Assembly: GCA_015680685.1 (NCBI GenBank) | Contig: MNCI01009146.1 | Span: 489,881 to 553,880, forward strand | Direction of reading: 5' to 3' | From: Gnetum montanum | Taxonomy: Eukaryota; Streptophyta; Gnetopsida; Gnetales; Gnetaceae | DNA length: 64,000 nucleotides | In this document: positions 36,640 through 47,539 of the stretch, one piece after another | Layout of the letters: each line of letters begins with the position of its first letter | Position numbering within the stretch: the stretch's first letter is position 1 | Translations under genes and position numbers: made by a program | Notes under the pieces: generated by a model | What the model saw: the letters and a program-made list of their open reading frames with translations, nothing else | The model's database searches: none | Told to the model about the DNA's origin: nothing

Positions 36640-37170
36640 ACATTGTTGAATTTGTGATTTGGTGGTGCATTGACTACACATTTGAATGGATGTCCACTTG
36701 ATGGACCAAAGTTGCTGCACACAGTTGCACCCAGAGTCATTGTATGTGATTCATGGAACACGCTTCTTCTCAATCTTCCCAAAGGGATTTTCGTTGGAAA
36801 TTTTAAGGGAGAGATCTTAGAGTCCCAAATGTGCATCCATCATGCTGAGCCGCGCTCTTCTGATTATAATCGAGAAGTCCCCCTTGTAGTTTTCAACACG
36901 AATCACCAGGAAATCAGTACCACAAATAGTGGTCACAATATCTTCTACCAATCCCAAGGGAATAGTAATGGATTAGTTTGCTAACTTGAGCCGAATGTTG
37001 CTCTCCTTCAATGAGGGAAAGTTCCAAGTCTTATACATATCATGTAAAATTAGGTTGACACCTGACCCTAAATCTAGAAGAGCTTTGCATGGCTGGTTCC
37101 CTACTACCTGAAGGTATATGAGTGGGCGTCTTGGATCAGCCAATTTCTGAGGGAGATGACCCACCTTAAT
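36640..37170 (-). pseudogene. Aspartic protease of element B (broken)
   Basis: 36,973-37,164 encodes PLIYLQVVGNQPCKALLDLGSGVNLILHDMYKTWN. The catalytic DSGS reads DLGS. Downstream flap and C-terminal blocks (VVNYDKG, MLSTMDAHLG-like) are decayed near 36,820-36,960. Confidence 0.8.
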
Positions 37171-38952
37171 CTAGTTCGTCACAGCATGTGTTAGCATGAT
37201 GGTTTGCACATTGAAAGGAATTTGATTCAAAGCTTGCTTGAAGGATTGAGTTTCAGAGGTAGTTGGAGATGCAGGGGCATTGGCCACAGATGAGTGTGAG
37301 GGTGTGTTTAGGTTATTGAGCCAAAAAAAAAGAACATTTTTGTAGTTTTGATTCTGACCCACTCGACTAGGGAGCCAGTTGTAAATTGATGGCCCTTGTG
37401 GCATTACACCGCTGTGGCTATGGAGGTATTTCTCCCTACATAGGCAGAGCAAGAGGTAGCTAAGTTGAGGGCTGATGGATACGTATCGTAGAAGGAGGTG
37501 GCGGAGGATAGTGTAGATGTGGGATTTCCCCCTTAGGTGATGGAGATTGGGCCCGAATGTATTCTAGAGGGTACTAATGATGGAGATATGTCACATCCAT
37601 CATCTTCCTCGGTGTCTGAGTCTACAACTTGTTCTACCACAACAACCTTGCCCTTACCTTTGTGGTAGGCATGTTTAGCCTCTTTTCTCCTTCTTCAATC
37701 CCAATTATTACTCTATTCTTTGGATTCTTCTACAGTTTTTAGAACACTTTTGAATTTTTCATCCAAAGAATCCCATATCTTGCCCACCTTGGCCAAAATT
37801 TCAGAAGTGAACTTTTGTATGGGTAAAGTCTTCCTATTCATTGCTACATCCAAAGATGATTCCTCCTCATCTTCACAAAATCGAGCCTCCCTTTTCCAGA
37901 TGGAAGGTTCTCGATTATATTCTTCTGCACTTTCACGTTTCTGTAGTTCTCCCTCTTCATTGGCTACCTACTCAATTAATCATTGAAGCTAATAAGCCCT
38001 TAACTCAGATAACAGTCCTTAAGTGTAAATACCAAGGGTCTTTCTTGTTTTGAAACAGAGCCCATCTCTGACATGGTAGAACTGTTCCCACTAAGAGTAG
38101 CCATGACCAGGGCAACAGTGCAACAACGAGTAATATCTTCTCATGGTTGCATCTAAGGGCTCATGGCTACAGAACTGTTCCCTGTAAGAGTAGCCATGAC
38201 TATTCATGCCCCTGGTCGTGATGTTCCCGTCGATGTCCTCGATCATGTTGGTCTCAGTGATCACTATCATCATGATCCCTGTTGCAACAGTTGTGGTCGG
38301 ATTCAGAACCAGATGAAGCTAAGGTGGAAAGAGGGAAATGAGAAGGGGGGAAAGAACTTCCACCCCCACTATGCTAATCACCTCCTCTTCCATGACGATG
38401 GCCGCAATCTTCATGTCCGTCTCCACCTTTGCCATGATCTCTTTCAGGAGATCCCTCAGCATCTTGGAACTCCCAGTTACTTGAACTTTTACTCTGTATG
38501 ATGGATTGAATGTTTTAACGCAAGGGAAAAGATGTGAAAGAATGGGGAACACGAGGAATAGGTTCCTCACCATCATGTTGGGCCTGTAGGGGTGAAGGGT
38601 TACTGGACTATTTTCCCTTTGCTCGTTCATGGTATTTTTCCTGTTGCAAGTCCCATTTATGTTATGCCTCATTTGGACGATAGTCCCAATAATCGTGATC
38701 CTCCATCATATACTCCTCAACTTGGTCTTGAATGCCTAATTTGGTGAGAGTTTAGAGTAGCATTCCAGGACCCGATCGATTAGGGGGAAACATAATATTA
38801 CACTCCATGTCCTACCATCGCATCTATGCATCTTGATGCAAGATGAAGGTGAAGCTGGGTATATGCTCATCCAAATGAGTATATACCACCCAACATTCCT
38901 GGGGCACTTGTGGGTTGGATTCGTCTCACCTGTGAGAAGAAGACATATTCAT
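37171..38952 (-). pseudogene. Gag of element B (broken, internal deletion)
   Basis: Starts near 38,952 with MSSSH and VVYTHLDEHIPSFTFILHQD, a block shared with element C (VVYTHHDEYIPNFTFILHQD). Then an Asp/His/Arg-rich segment (38,230-38,300; NRDHDDSDH, DRGHRRERHD). Capsid text is short: near 38,160 the His/Arg-rich part runs straight into the tail of the capsid domain (LRCNHE.ILLVVALLPWSW), so most of the gag core is deleted compared with C. A Pro/Ser tail precedes protease. Confidence 0.7.
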
Positions 38953-39078
38953 GTTAAACAACAAATAATTTGGTGTGCCTTACTCTTACCTAAGTCGTAG
39001 ATTTTGACGTTAAGGGTCCATTCCAATGAATTGAGTGATGATCTTGCTAAGGCTAAACAGCGCACAGAAGACTAACAG

Positions 39079-39096
39079 TCCCCGACAATGGTGTTA
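39079..39096 (-). other. Primer binding site, tRNA-Asp type (element B)
   Basis: The minus strand reads TAACACCATTGTCGGGGAC directly inside the 5' LTR, a decayed match to TGGCGCCGTTGCCGGGGA. Confidence 0.6.
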
Positions 39097-39097
39097 A

Positions 39098-39989
39098 TGA
39101 TGAGTGATGAGGTACCCCTATGCCCAACCATAGGAATCACAAGCGTTCACGCATGATCTGGTCGAATTTCAAAGACTGTGAGCACTTACGCAAAGTATTT
39201 TAGCCATCAAAATCCTAGTTAGAATGGTCGTTATCCTCTCAACCTCACTTGTGACATTCTAGAACAATGGTTAAGTGAGACTGAGGCATATGATTTTTAT
39301 GTGTTTTCTTTTATTATTAATATTTAATTCTTCTAATATAGGGAGCAAAAAGGGCTAGATAATTGAAGGTTTCACTACTCTATCGCTTGACTCCTCCTAG
39401 CATAAGTAGCCGTCCCCACCCTCCATGCACATCCCAAGCATGTCCTAGTCACTACTGGGTTGCTAGACGTTAAGCGGCACTGGGTTGCCAAGTGTCAGAC
39501 ATATGTTCGAGGTGGTCGTGCTTATGTGTTCTCGTGGGCTACTAAAATGTATTGTGACTATAAAGTGATAACAGAAGCATGAAAATTATTAAAGTATTAA
39601 AGTATTAAAATATTAATGCTTAAGTAATTTAGTTCAAATGTTGCAAGGAATGTTCAAAAAGCTCACCTTTATTGTTGTTCACGCTAATGGGCTCAGGTAC
39701 ATTAGCGCTCGAATAAAGAGCCGTACACTCTTCAAACTATGTATGCGGGTACTTGGAAAATAATCTAACTCCTACAGAAACAAACTGCAAGAGCTTCCCT
39801 AGAACTTGAACAAAAGGTGCCATAAATGCTATGGGTGCACACATATTTCTAACAGAACGATGCCATGTCAATGCTTGGAAAGATGCATCGACGGGATCAC
39901 ATCGATATGGCTGCGTTAAAGAGGCTTCATTGACGTCACGAGGCTTCATTGACATCGCCCAGTCGACGCAGTGACTGGATGCTTCATCA
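39098..39989 (-). repeat. 5' LTR of element B
   Basis: 892 bases, TGATGAG...CATCA, partner of 27,443-28,332. Followed by the second TSD copy AATAG (39,990-39,994). Confidence 0.92.
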
Positions 39990-39994
39990 AATAG

Positions 39995-41185
39995 TCTTAC
40001 AAACTTTCTTGAATAAAGTCTACTTATTGTTCCTAGACTCTATTTCTTTTCTTATGTTATTATACTTAGATTTTCTCATGGATCTTAACTTAAACTTTAT
40101 ATTCATAAGGAGTCATGACTGTTCTCGGGAATCCTCACATCTTTATCAAATAAGATTGTTATGATTCACTTAACATTGCTTGCAAAAATCATGATTGGAA
40201 CTAAGTATTATTATAGGATAAACACCCCCATCCCCCCTCTTATTACTAGTACAAAGAATTTAAAACTAGTAAATAAGGGAAAAAGATCATGATGTCTACC
40301 TTATTTACATTGTTATATGTAAAATTAAGAATCAAGTTGGTGAAGCTATTAGCTCTTATTAGAGTTTATTTCTTTAAGTTAATTGTGATGTTGTCATTTA
40401 TTTAGTATTTTTCTTTGAAAAGTGTAATTTTCTTCTCTTTTTTAAGAAGGATACTTGTAGTAAGAAGTGAAATCCCATGAAGCCCTTTAAAATGGAGACA
40501 ACTTAAACATTTTCCTATCCTATAATGGAGGTTTTTAAAGATTAGTAGTAAAGATTAAACATTGACAATACATCTCCAAAACTATTGAACCTTTTTTTTA
40601 TATCATTTTGGAGTTTCNAAGTAGATCATCTCATGAATTTAGAAGAGAAACTCCAAAATGATATAAAAAAAAAGGTTCAATAGTTTTGGAGATGTATTGT
40701 CAATNACCACCATGGAAAGGCATAAGCCACCTGAAGTAGTCAACTAGTCTACCAAGGGTAATGACCCTGATGTCTAATCTTAAATTTGAATAAGGTCAAC
40801 ACTCACAATTTTGGGTTCAATAGGTTGAAGTGGTGATAAAATTTGGTAGTGAAAGAGCATGTAAATGTTAAAACAAATTAAAATCAAAGCTTAAAGTATA
40901 GTTATAGTTATGGCATCACTTTATTTTTTATAATTCTTTTATAATATTGTGATGATGATATATATTGAAGCAACCTTATTAGAGGAGGAGAAAAAGCATG
41001 CACATCCATAGGCTGTATAAAATGTAATATACAAACCATAGCTTAAATCTAGAACTTACTAGTAAACAATAAAGTTTATGCATTAAATTATGTTATTAAT
41101 ACCAAATTATTTTTGTTGAAATTAAACTTCCTAATATATTGGTTCATATATCACCGAATTATCCTAAATGCTCCAAGGCATGGTT
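39995..41185. other. No recognisable gene; one assembly-associated hairpin
   Basis: A+T-rich right flank of element B. The only structure seen is the inverted repeat at 40,561-40,704. Confidence 0.5.
40561..40704. repeat. Inverted repeat, 57-58 bp arms, bounded by single Ns
   Basis: Left arm 40,561-40,617 and right arm 40,647-40,704 are reverse complements apart from the length of one T/A run, with about 30 bases between. Ns at 40,618 and 40,705 sit exactly at arm ends, which points to an assembly join. Confidence 0.85.
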
Positions 41186-41191
41186 TTTATT
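41186..41191 (-). terminator. Possible poly(A) signal of the minus-strand bark-storage-like gene
   Basis: AATAAA on the minus strand, about 125 bases past the stop codon. Confidence 0.45.
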
Positions 41192-41315
41192 TAATGCAGA
41201 CTGCAGGTAGTAAACGCGAACACGGAAAAGAGAGGTGGTAGAAGGGAACGAGAGACTGGACAGAACGGTTTCTACTTTGTATTATAGTAGTAGCAGCAGC
41301 AGGACAGGCCTATCC

Positions 41316-43431
41316 CTAAGCCACGATGGCTTTGATAACGTCAAGAGCATTTTGGTAGCCGATTTGTTTCAGAACTTGCTTGTCTTCTTGGCTTGATTTG
41401 ATACCCGCGTAGTTGGACACTGTCTTCACTGACACCACCGACGGAGGAGACACAAATGGCACATAAGGAACTCTCCTCACCACCTGCACGCACCCACGCC
41501 AATTTTTTGTTTTTCAGGTAATCAAATAACTGATAAAAACTCACTATCAATGCTTTAACTAAGCTAGCCTTCCATTCTAAAAATCTCTGTTAAGCATGCT
41601 GGTCATCGGATTCTACAAAACTTTCATTTCTAACTCATAGATTCCGACTTATTGTTGATCAGCCTACCTAATATGACAGATACCGGATTTGAGGGTGGCT
41701 GTACAAGATTCCGATCTTGCAAGACACTTATATCCCATTCATCAAATTAATGTTTAACGAACGACACTGATGATTAGCTACTAGCAAGGCACATCAGCTG
41801 ACTTACAAGTGCAACGGCTGCAGCTCCGCGGTCGATGGCCTGGCAGGAGAAGTAGCGGCCCAAGAACTTAGCATATTCTCCGTTTTGCACAAAAATGTCT
41901 GAACTGCAACCGTTTCCTCCGTCGCTAACCACACTTGGTGTGTAGCTGAGGCACTTTCTTAACCCATTCACGTCTGCGCAATTTGTCAAATTCACCTGCG
42001 CCAACACGTTACGTCGCTCATTACTCACAATAATTATCATATTACAACGTCACATCACATCGTCGCTGGTCTAGATTATTTAGAGTTCCCTACATCACCA
42101 GCACCTCACAATTTAAAACTCAGAATTGAGTTTTGAAAACATTATCATTAAAAACTTAAAAAGGTAAGTCGTTACTTTGCCAGCTGCGTCGCTTGGTTGG
42201 GTGGGCAGCCAAAAGACGGCGTCAGTGTTGTCAGGGGAATAGATTATTTGGGCGTCTCTGTACCACACTCTGTTGAGCTTGTTTCCGATCGGTCCACAAA
42301 CCGGCGGGTAGGGCAGGGGCCCTATTCCTAATGTGTAGTCTGAGAACTTTAGATATTTCCGCCCTTTATATGAGTTGTCCTTTAAGTTCTGCACACAAAC
42401 GATACTCGTATCGTAAACACGGCAGTATTAATTAACACGCTCAAAACGAACTAGACTACACAAGTCTGACTGAAGTGACACGGAGATCCATGCTTATGTC
42501 CGAATTATTAAATTACATTACTACCTGCCAGTACCAGATGCCGGTGTGAGCCACCTGCCTTGCAATAAGAACGTCACCGAGCTTCCGATCCAAGTTGGAG
42601 GTGCCTGCATTGCTATAGTGCACAACCATCGGCGTCCTCGGGGTGAGGAAAAGTAACTGCTGCGCTGTTCTGGCAGAGTTTATCTGCATTTATATAATTA
42701 GATAATGAGCTTATACCATACCACTGTTCAAGAAAATGGGAAAACGGTCGAAGAAATTAACATCCCGGACACACTATCTTTTCCGACTTTTTAAACACTT
42801 GTGTCTAAATCTGGCTAATCCCTGTGACGTACCGAACATAATAAAGAGAACAGCATGCTCAGATATTTCAACAACATAGCTACCAGAAAATGGCAACCGG
42901 CCTGGGCGTTTGGGAATTTAAAAAATACGAAACGCAACACAATAGACTAGAAACGTGATTTCGTAACAATGTTCAGAAATGATCAGCGTTATCGGTTAAC
43001 AGCAGCCGCAGCAGCTATATTACCATGCCGTGTCCCGTATTAACCACGATGACGCTCTTGCCTCCCAGCGATCTGCAGTAGAACGTTTTACCTACACTCA
43101 GGTAATTAATGGTTTAGAACATTGAAACATTCATGCTACCGTAAATAATAAACATAACATGATGAGCGAAAAATCTTCGTTTCTCGCTGGATATGGTTAC
43201 ACAGTGTCTCAGATGTGGCATATATATACCTGCGAAAGACACCTCCGTTAGGTCACTGATACCGTGACAGACTATGGGTGTGGAAGCTTCCAAGATGGAA
43301 GACACGGCGCCCTGACCCTCAACCAGTATTCCTATGAAGTTGCTGGCCGTGGCGCACGCCATATCTCCTGTAAAAGCTATCATCACCAACGCCATTGCCA
43401 GCAGGCCACCTTTGCCTTTGGTGCTTCCCAT
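41316..43431 (-). CDS. Bark storage protein / WIN4-like nucleoside phosphorylase-fold protein, 332 aa
   Basis: Six exons on the minus strand: 43,431-43,230, 43,091-43,024, 42,683-42,525, 42,388-42,176, 41,995-41,807, 41,483-41,316. All introns are GT-AG and the joined frame is 999 bases without a stop. Residues 1-27 form a signal peptide (MGSTKGKGG then a hydrophobic stretch to DMACA), so the product is probably secreted or vacuolar. Family blocks seen: FIGILVEGQG, VIVVNTGHGM, RQVAHTGIWYWQ, YLKFSDY (155-161), NRVWYRDAQ (182-190), CADVNGLRKC (220-229), FVQNGEYAKFL (249-259), AIDRGAAAVAL (267-277). These match poplar bark storage protein (PNP/UDP phosphorylase, MTAN fold). The catalytic DMES site reads DRGA, and the Asp of the LSDLAG-type site is Asn301 (VSNYAG), so enzyme activity is doubtful. 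The MGSTK start was preferred over an in-frame ATG nine codons earlier (43,458) because it opens the signal peptide. It is divergent from the paralogue at 45,323. Confidence 0.9.
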
Positions 43432-43532
43432 CTTCAACTCACACCACTTCTCACTCACTCAATCACTCTGCTATTACTCAGCAGCTCCTCGGATCCGATG
43501 ATCCTGTTTCACAGAGGAAGGAACGGTGGGTT

Positions 43533-43542
43533 GTATTTATAG
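43533..43542 (-). promoter_or_regulatory. TATA box of the minus-strand bark-storage-like gene
   Basis: CTATAAATAC on the minus strand, about 100 bases before the ATG at 43,431. A CCAAT sequence overlaps it on the plus strand (43,544-43,548). Confidence 0.65.
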
Positions 43543-43668
43543 GCCAATTCACAGAATTTCATCGATCTATTATGAATGGTTATCTGCCGCACAAGTCTTA
43601 TCCCTTGTAAAACACTAAGTTGCAGGAACAATGGGTGTAATAGTTAGAGTAGGAGAATGCAGGTGTAC

Positions 43669-43674
43669 CACGTG
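43669..43674. promoter_or_regulatory. G-box CACGTG
   Basis: Palindromic CACGTG, 130 bases upstream of the TATA box at 43,533. An ABRE-like ACGTGGC is at 43,987-43,993 and an RY-type CATGCA at 43,715-43,720. These motif types are common in promoters of storage and ABA-responsive genes. Use here is inferred only. Confidence 0.35.
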
Positions 43675-43984
43675 AATTGCTCGCTACTGTTCGCATTGTA
43701 CTGGACCGACGTTTCATGCACGTCCATGTCACATCATTGATGGCAATTCATAGCTGTGCCTGTGCTGCACCTACTTTCCAGATTCTTCCGCGTAATCGCA
43801 ACCATCCACAAGGCATATACCTCATCATTGATGGCATATACCTCATCTATTTCCTTGTAGCGGAGTGGAATCCAAAATCCGTGCCCTCCAATTCGCAGAC
43901 CATAATGATTATGACTTGTCTGGTTACTTTGGAAAGGCCAATCACTACGCTGCAACTATTATCAATATTTTTGTCATGAACCGA

Positions 43985-44568
43985 GTACGTGGCGTCGCGC
44001 CCGGCGTTTTTAATTGCATTTTGTTGGCCATTCTACCCATCTCTTTCTCCTGTTCAAGGCTCCATGGCGTCGCTACTCGCCAGCGTTTTTAATTGGATTT
44101 TGATGGCCAGTCCGACCAATCTCCTTCTCTCCGTGGCGTCGCGTTTCGCCAACGTTTTTTCATTCCGAGATAAACTTGTAGAGCGAGATGTGCTTTCCGT
44201 GTCGAGCGGTCCGAGTCGAATCGCCTCCAGATCCGATTCTATATCATCTACGGATGTCGTTTCCTGACAAGCAGTCACATTTTTAATTGCATTTTGTTGG
44301 CCATTCTACCCATCTCTTCCTGTTCAAGACTCCATGGCGTCGCGACTCGCCAGCGTTTTTAATTGGATTTTGTTGGCCATTCTATCTTATCTTATCCGAC
44401 CAATCTCCTTCTTCCGTTCAAGACTCCATGGCGTCGCGATTCCACGACGTTTTTTCATTCCGAGATAAACATGTGCTTCCCGTGTCGAACGGTCCGAGTC
44501 GAATCGCCTCCAGATCCGATTCTATATCATCCACGGATGTCGTTTCCTGACAAGCAGTCATCTCGTCG
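43985..44568 (+). repeat. Nested tandem duplication between the divergent genes
   Basis: About 275 bases (44,008-44,281) are repeated at 44,282-44,566, ending each time in cggatgtcgtttcctgacaa. Inside each copy a smaller unit, ccatggcgtcgcgactcgc followed by (c)agcgtttttaattgg, occurs twice or more. CpG-rich, unlike the flanking sequence. No coding role seen: the open frames across it are repeats of each other and lack family motifs. Confidence 0.8.
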
Positions 44569-45230
44569 CTGTAACGGCCTGCCGGCGCCTGTGCCTGTGC
44601 CTGTGTTACTGTGTTAAGAGTTTCTTAGAGTTCCATCCCTTTATCTTAGGGTTTTATCTTTTCGTGGCCTCCATCCCTTTACAGAGAACCTTAATATATT
44701 AAATGATATGAATTTAACACGGCTGGTACCTAAAGATTAATTTTAATGCTTTTAATTTATTTCAACAATTACTATATTTTACGTTTAACCCATTTCTGCT
44801 GAAACAATCAGCCCCTCGTATGCGACGTATTGTTAAAGTTTAAAACACAAACTTCTTGTATACACAGTAACTTTTGTGTTAAGACGTTCCCTTGAGAGTT
44901 ACTTTTCGAAATACCCTCACTTGAAAGTTGCTTTTCAAAATGCAGCCTGCAAATTTAGTGGCGAACCCTATGTTCTACTTTTCATTATGCATTCATTTGA
45001 AAATTTCGATCACAACGGCATATTCCGGCTTTCTAAATAGTATATGCGCGGCAGCGTCAGCTTTTGTCTGTTTTTGCCAGGCACCCTCAATATCTTATCT
45101 AATGTACGACCTTATCTGCATGCGGAATGGAGTATGAGAAGACGCATGGCGCAATCGTGGCCACGAAACTAATCGACGGCCAGCAAGCGGGCCACGACGG
45201 GTCACGTTAATCATGAGGCAAGGTCGTAAC
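44569..45230. other. Promoter-side intergenic region, no gene seen
   Basis: Upstream of the plus-strand bark-storage-like gene. No ORF or RNA gene supported. Confidence 0.5.
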
Positions 45231-45236
45231 TTCGAT

Positions 45237-45244
45237 TATAAATA
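45237..45244 (+). promoter_or_regulatory. TATA box of the plus-strand bark-storage-like gene
   Basis: TATAAATA. An ATG at 45,251 lies only 7 bases further, upstream of the expected transcription start, which supports 45,323 as the real start. Confidence 0.65.
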
Positions 45245-45322
45245 TCCGCCATGAACATGAACGCTCAAGCAACAAAAGCAGCAGCAGCAGCAGACTGGAG
45301 CGCAAAACACAAATTATCAGAA

Positions 45323-47381
45323 ATGGCGCTAACATTGAGTGCAGATGCAACCATGCTCATGAGGATAATGGTAATGTTTATGGTTGGCCTGCCTTGCATG
45401 TGCCGTGTCGTCGTTCCAGTTAACATTCCAATCGGAATCATTGTGGAGAATGCTAAGCAGCAACAATACTTTCTTGACGCGTCTACGCCGCAGTTTTATG
45501 CTTGGCTCCGGGGCAGTCAGATCACTATTTCTGGTAACCAAATGACCACTGCATGATTACTGCATGCCTTAATTTGCTTTTCATTTCGGCAATTTAATTT
45601 CTCCTCAATTACTGTAACTCAATCTGCCGTGCCATGCCATGGTCATGCTGCAGGTCGCACATTCTATACGAGAAAATTCGCGGGAAAAAGTATTGTCTTA
45701 GTGAAGCACGACAAGGGCTTGGTATTGTATTATTATTTTTCCCTGTTCAATTTAATAATTTAACCTCACTGGCTCATGATGATGGTGCTATTGCTAACAT
45801 AATTGCACAAATCACAATGGATGACAAATGTTTAGCATTTTCGGTTGCAGAGACAGAAACGCGTTTCAAGACTCCGTAGCATCCTGACCTTAAATATAAA
45901 TGTTTTCTTTTAAAGCTCTGAACTTGTGTAATTTTAAGCATATTTTTGGTCAATCATGGGGTTGTTTTTGCTAATTTTGAATCAATAAATGCTTAACCAT
46001 TCAACCATTTATCTAATCATAGTTGCAAATCATTTGCATCACATTCGGAGTGCTGAGATGTCCAAATCAGTATGTCTTTCATTTCTCCCATCTTATTCGC
46101 CGTTTCTTATCTGCAACTTCTGGTTGGGTTTCTGTTGCCCTTGTTTCTGCTGTCTGTTTGCTTCCGTTGCAATCCCACGAAAGAAATAACTAATATTAAT
46201 ATGATATGTATGTTTTGGTTGCTTGATCTGGCATTGCTTATTGGCAGATCAACGCTGCGATCACAACAGAAGTGCTGCTGATGAGCTTCTCGGTCAGGTC
46301 GGTGATTCATTACAGCAAAGCTGCTTCCCCAGACACGGATCTTAACATCGGCGACCTCGTCCTTCTCTCCAAAACAGCGCAAACAGGCAACTGGTTTTGG
46401 CCGGTACGTACCAGTACCACAATGCATATGGCCCCTATCCTTGTTATTGCTTATACTTGGTCTTGTTTTACTGAGCTTTTCCCATATTTACCGCACAGTA
46501 TTTGATCCATACATTTTGATAATGCAAAATGCAACGAATCTTTAATGTAATACATTATACATACATACAGAACCGGGGTGATTCGAGTAATCATGGGTTG
46601 TATAGCTTGAACTTCAATGATTCCTCGACCCAGGAGAGTAGTTCCCCAGCCTGCCGCATCCTGTACAACACTCTGAACAAAGTGTGGTACAGGACGTCGC
46701 AGGTACCATCTCCCGATGGCTCAAACGACTTTGTGTTCTGGCTGACCACTCCCGGCAGAGCATTCCCCCTCCCTAACGTAAGTACATGTTTGGATAAACA
46801 TGCTCCCTAATCTTTAATTGATTGCATCTAATTTGATTCTCATAGAGGCGGTGATGCTGCAGGTACAACTGGCTCAGTGCGCTGAGATGGGGCAATCGCA
46901 TGTGTGCCTGGACAAGCAGCCGAAGGTTGTGACAGGCCGCCGCGGATGCAGTGCAGACATCTACGTTGACAATGCCGCATATGCCCAATTCCTGAAAGGG
47001 TCCTTGCGCTGCGACACTGTGGACATGGTGGCCGCAGCCGTGGCACAGGTACTCCATTAATTAACCATTTAGTTAATTTTAAAGAGCCTACAGTACAATT
47101 AAATTGACGATTGAAGAAGATAATGATTTTTGTGGATGGAAATGTGAATGGCCAAGGTATGCAAGAGCTATAGAGGCGTGTCATTGCTGTTGACGGCGAC
47201 GGTAACGAACAGGGCGGGACTTGAAACGAATGAGCAGATTCCATGCACGCAGATAATCGACCACGTCAGCTACCCTAACGCCGTCAATACCATCGCCCAA
47301 ATTGTTAAGGCGATTCCCACTATCAGTCCCCGCGTGGCTGACCCTCAGTCTCAGGTTGAAGCCCAGGCCCAGGTGGCCTAA
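45323..47381 (+). CDS. Bark storage protein / WIN4-like nucleoside phosphorylase-fold protein, 350 aa
   Basis: Six exons: 45,323-45,533, 45,654-45,721, 46,248-46,403, 46,571-46,777, 46,863-47,048, 47,157-47,381. All are GT-AG and the joined frame is 1,053 bases without a stop. Intron positions and phases equal those of the minus-strand paralogue (exon 2 is 68 bases in both). Residues 1-32 look like a signal peptide (MALTLSADATMLMRIMVMF). Blocks: IPIGIIVENA, KSIVLVKHDKGL, INAAITTEVLL, AQTGNWFWP, LYNTLNKVWYRTSQ, CAEMGQSHVC (220-229), DIYVDNAAYAQFL (246-258), TVDMVAAAVAQ (266-276). The catalytic Glu after DM is Val270 and the Asp is Asn294 (VTNRAG), so it is probably not an active nucleosidase. 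The C-terminus carries an extra tail of about 20 residues (VADPQSQVEAQAQVA). The last acceptor (ccaag/gtatgc) lacks a clear pyrimidine tract and is the least certain junction. An in-frame ATG at 45,251 would add 24 Ala/Lys-rich residues. Confidence 0.87.
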
Positions 47382-47533
47382 ATTTGCCCCACTGTTTGCT
47401 TCTTAGCTACTATACTATGTATGTTACTATGTATGTCTGTCTGTCCGTCCGTCCTTCCTTAATAATATCGTAGTTATGGGTTTCGTACGGGTCGTTGGAT
47501 GGTTGTCTGCCTCAACGTCGAGTTACATGCATA

Positions 47534-47539
47534 AATAAA
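47534..47539 (+). terminator. Possible poly(A) signal of the plus-strand bark-storage-like gene
   Basis: AATAAA about 150 bases past the stop codon, within ataaataaat. Confidence 0.45.

Larger units (their letters stand above)
27443..39989 (-). mobile_element. Athila/Tat-like retrotransposon, element B (complete, 12,547 bp)
   Basis: Both LTRs (27,443-28,332 and 39,098-39,989), TG...CA ends, TSD AATAG, PBS, gag, protease, RT, RNase H, integrase, a polypurine-like tract at the end of pol, a noncoding region, an LTR-like internal promoter, a 952-codon additional ORF and a PPT are all on the minus strand, in that order. The two LTRs differ by many transitions, so the insertion is old. Pol and the additional ORF carry many single-codon stops. 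Size and layout fit the Athila/Tat group with an additional ORF. Confidence 0.92.

Noticed and set aside
44054-44617. ORFs rich in ASRFANVFSFRDK / SNGPSRIASRSDS on the plus strand
   Set aside because: They are translations of the tandem duplication between the bark-storage-like genes; no start context or family match.
45251-45322. Upstream in-frame ATG of the plus-strand bark-storage-like gene
   Set aside because: Only 7 bases past the TATA box, so probably before the transcription start; it would also place an Ala/Lys/Trp stretch ahead of the signal peptide.
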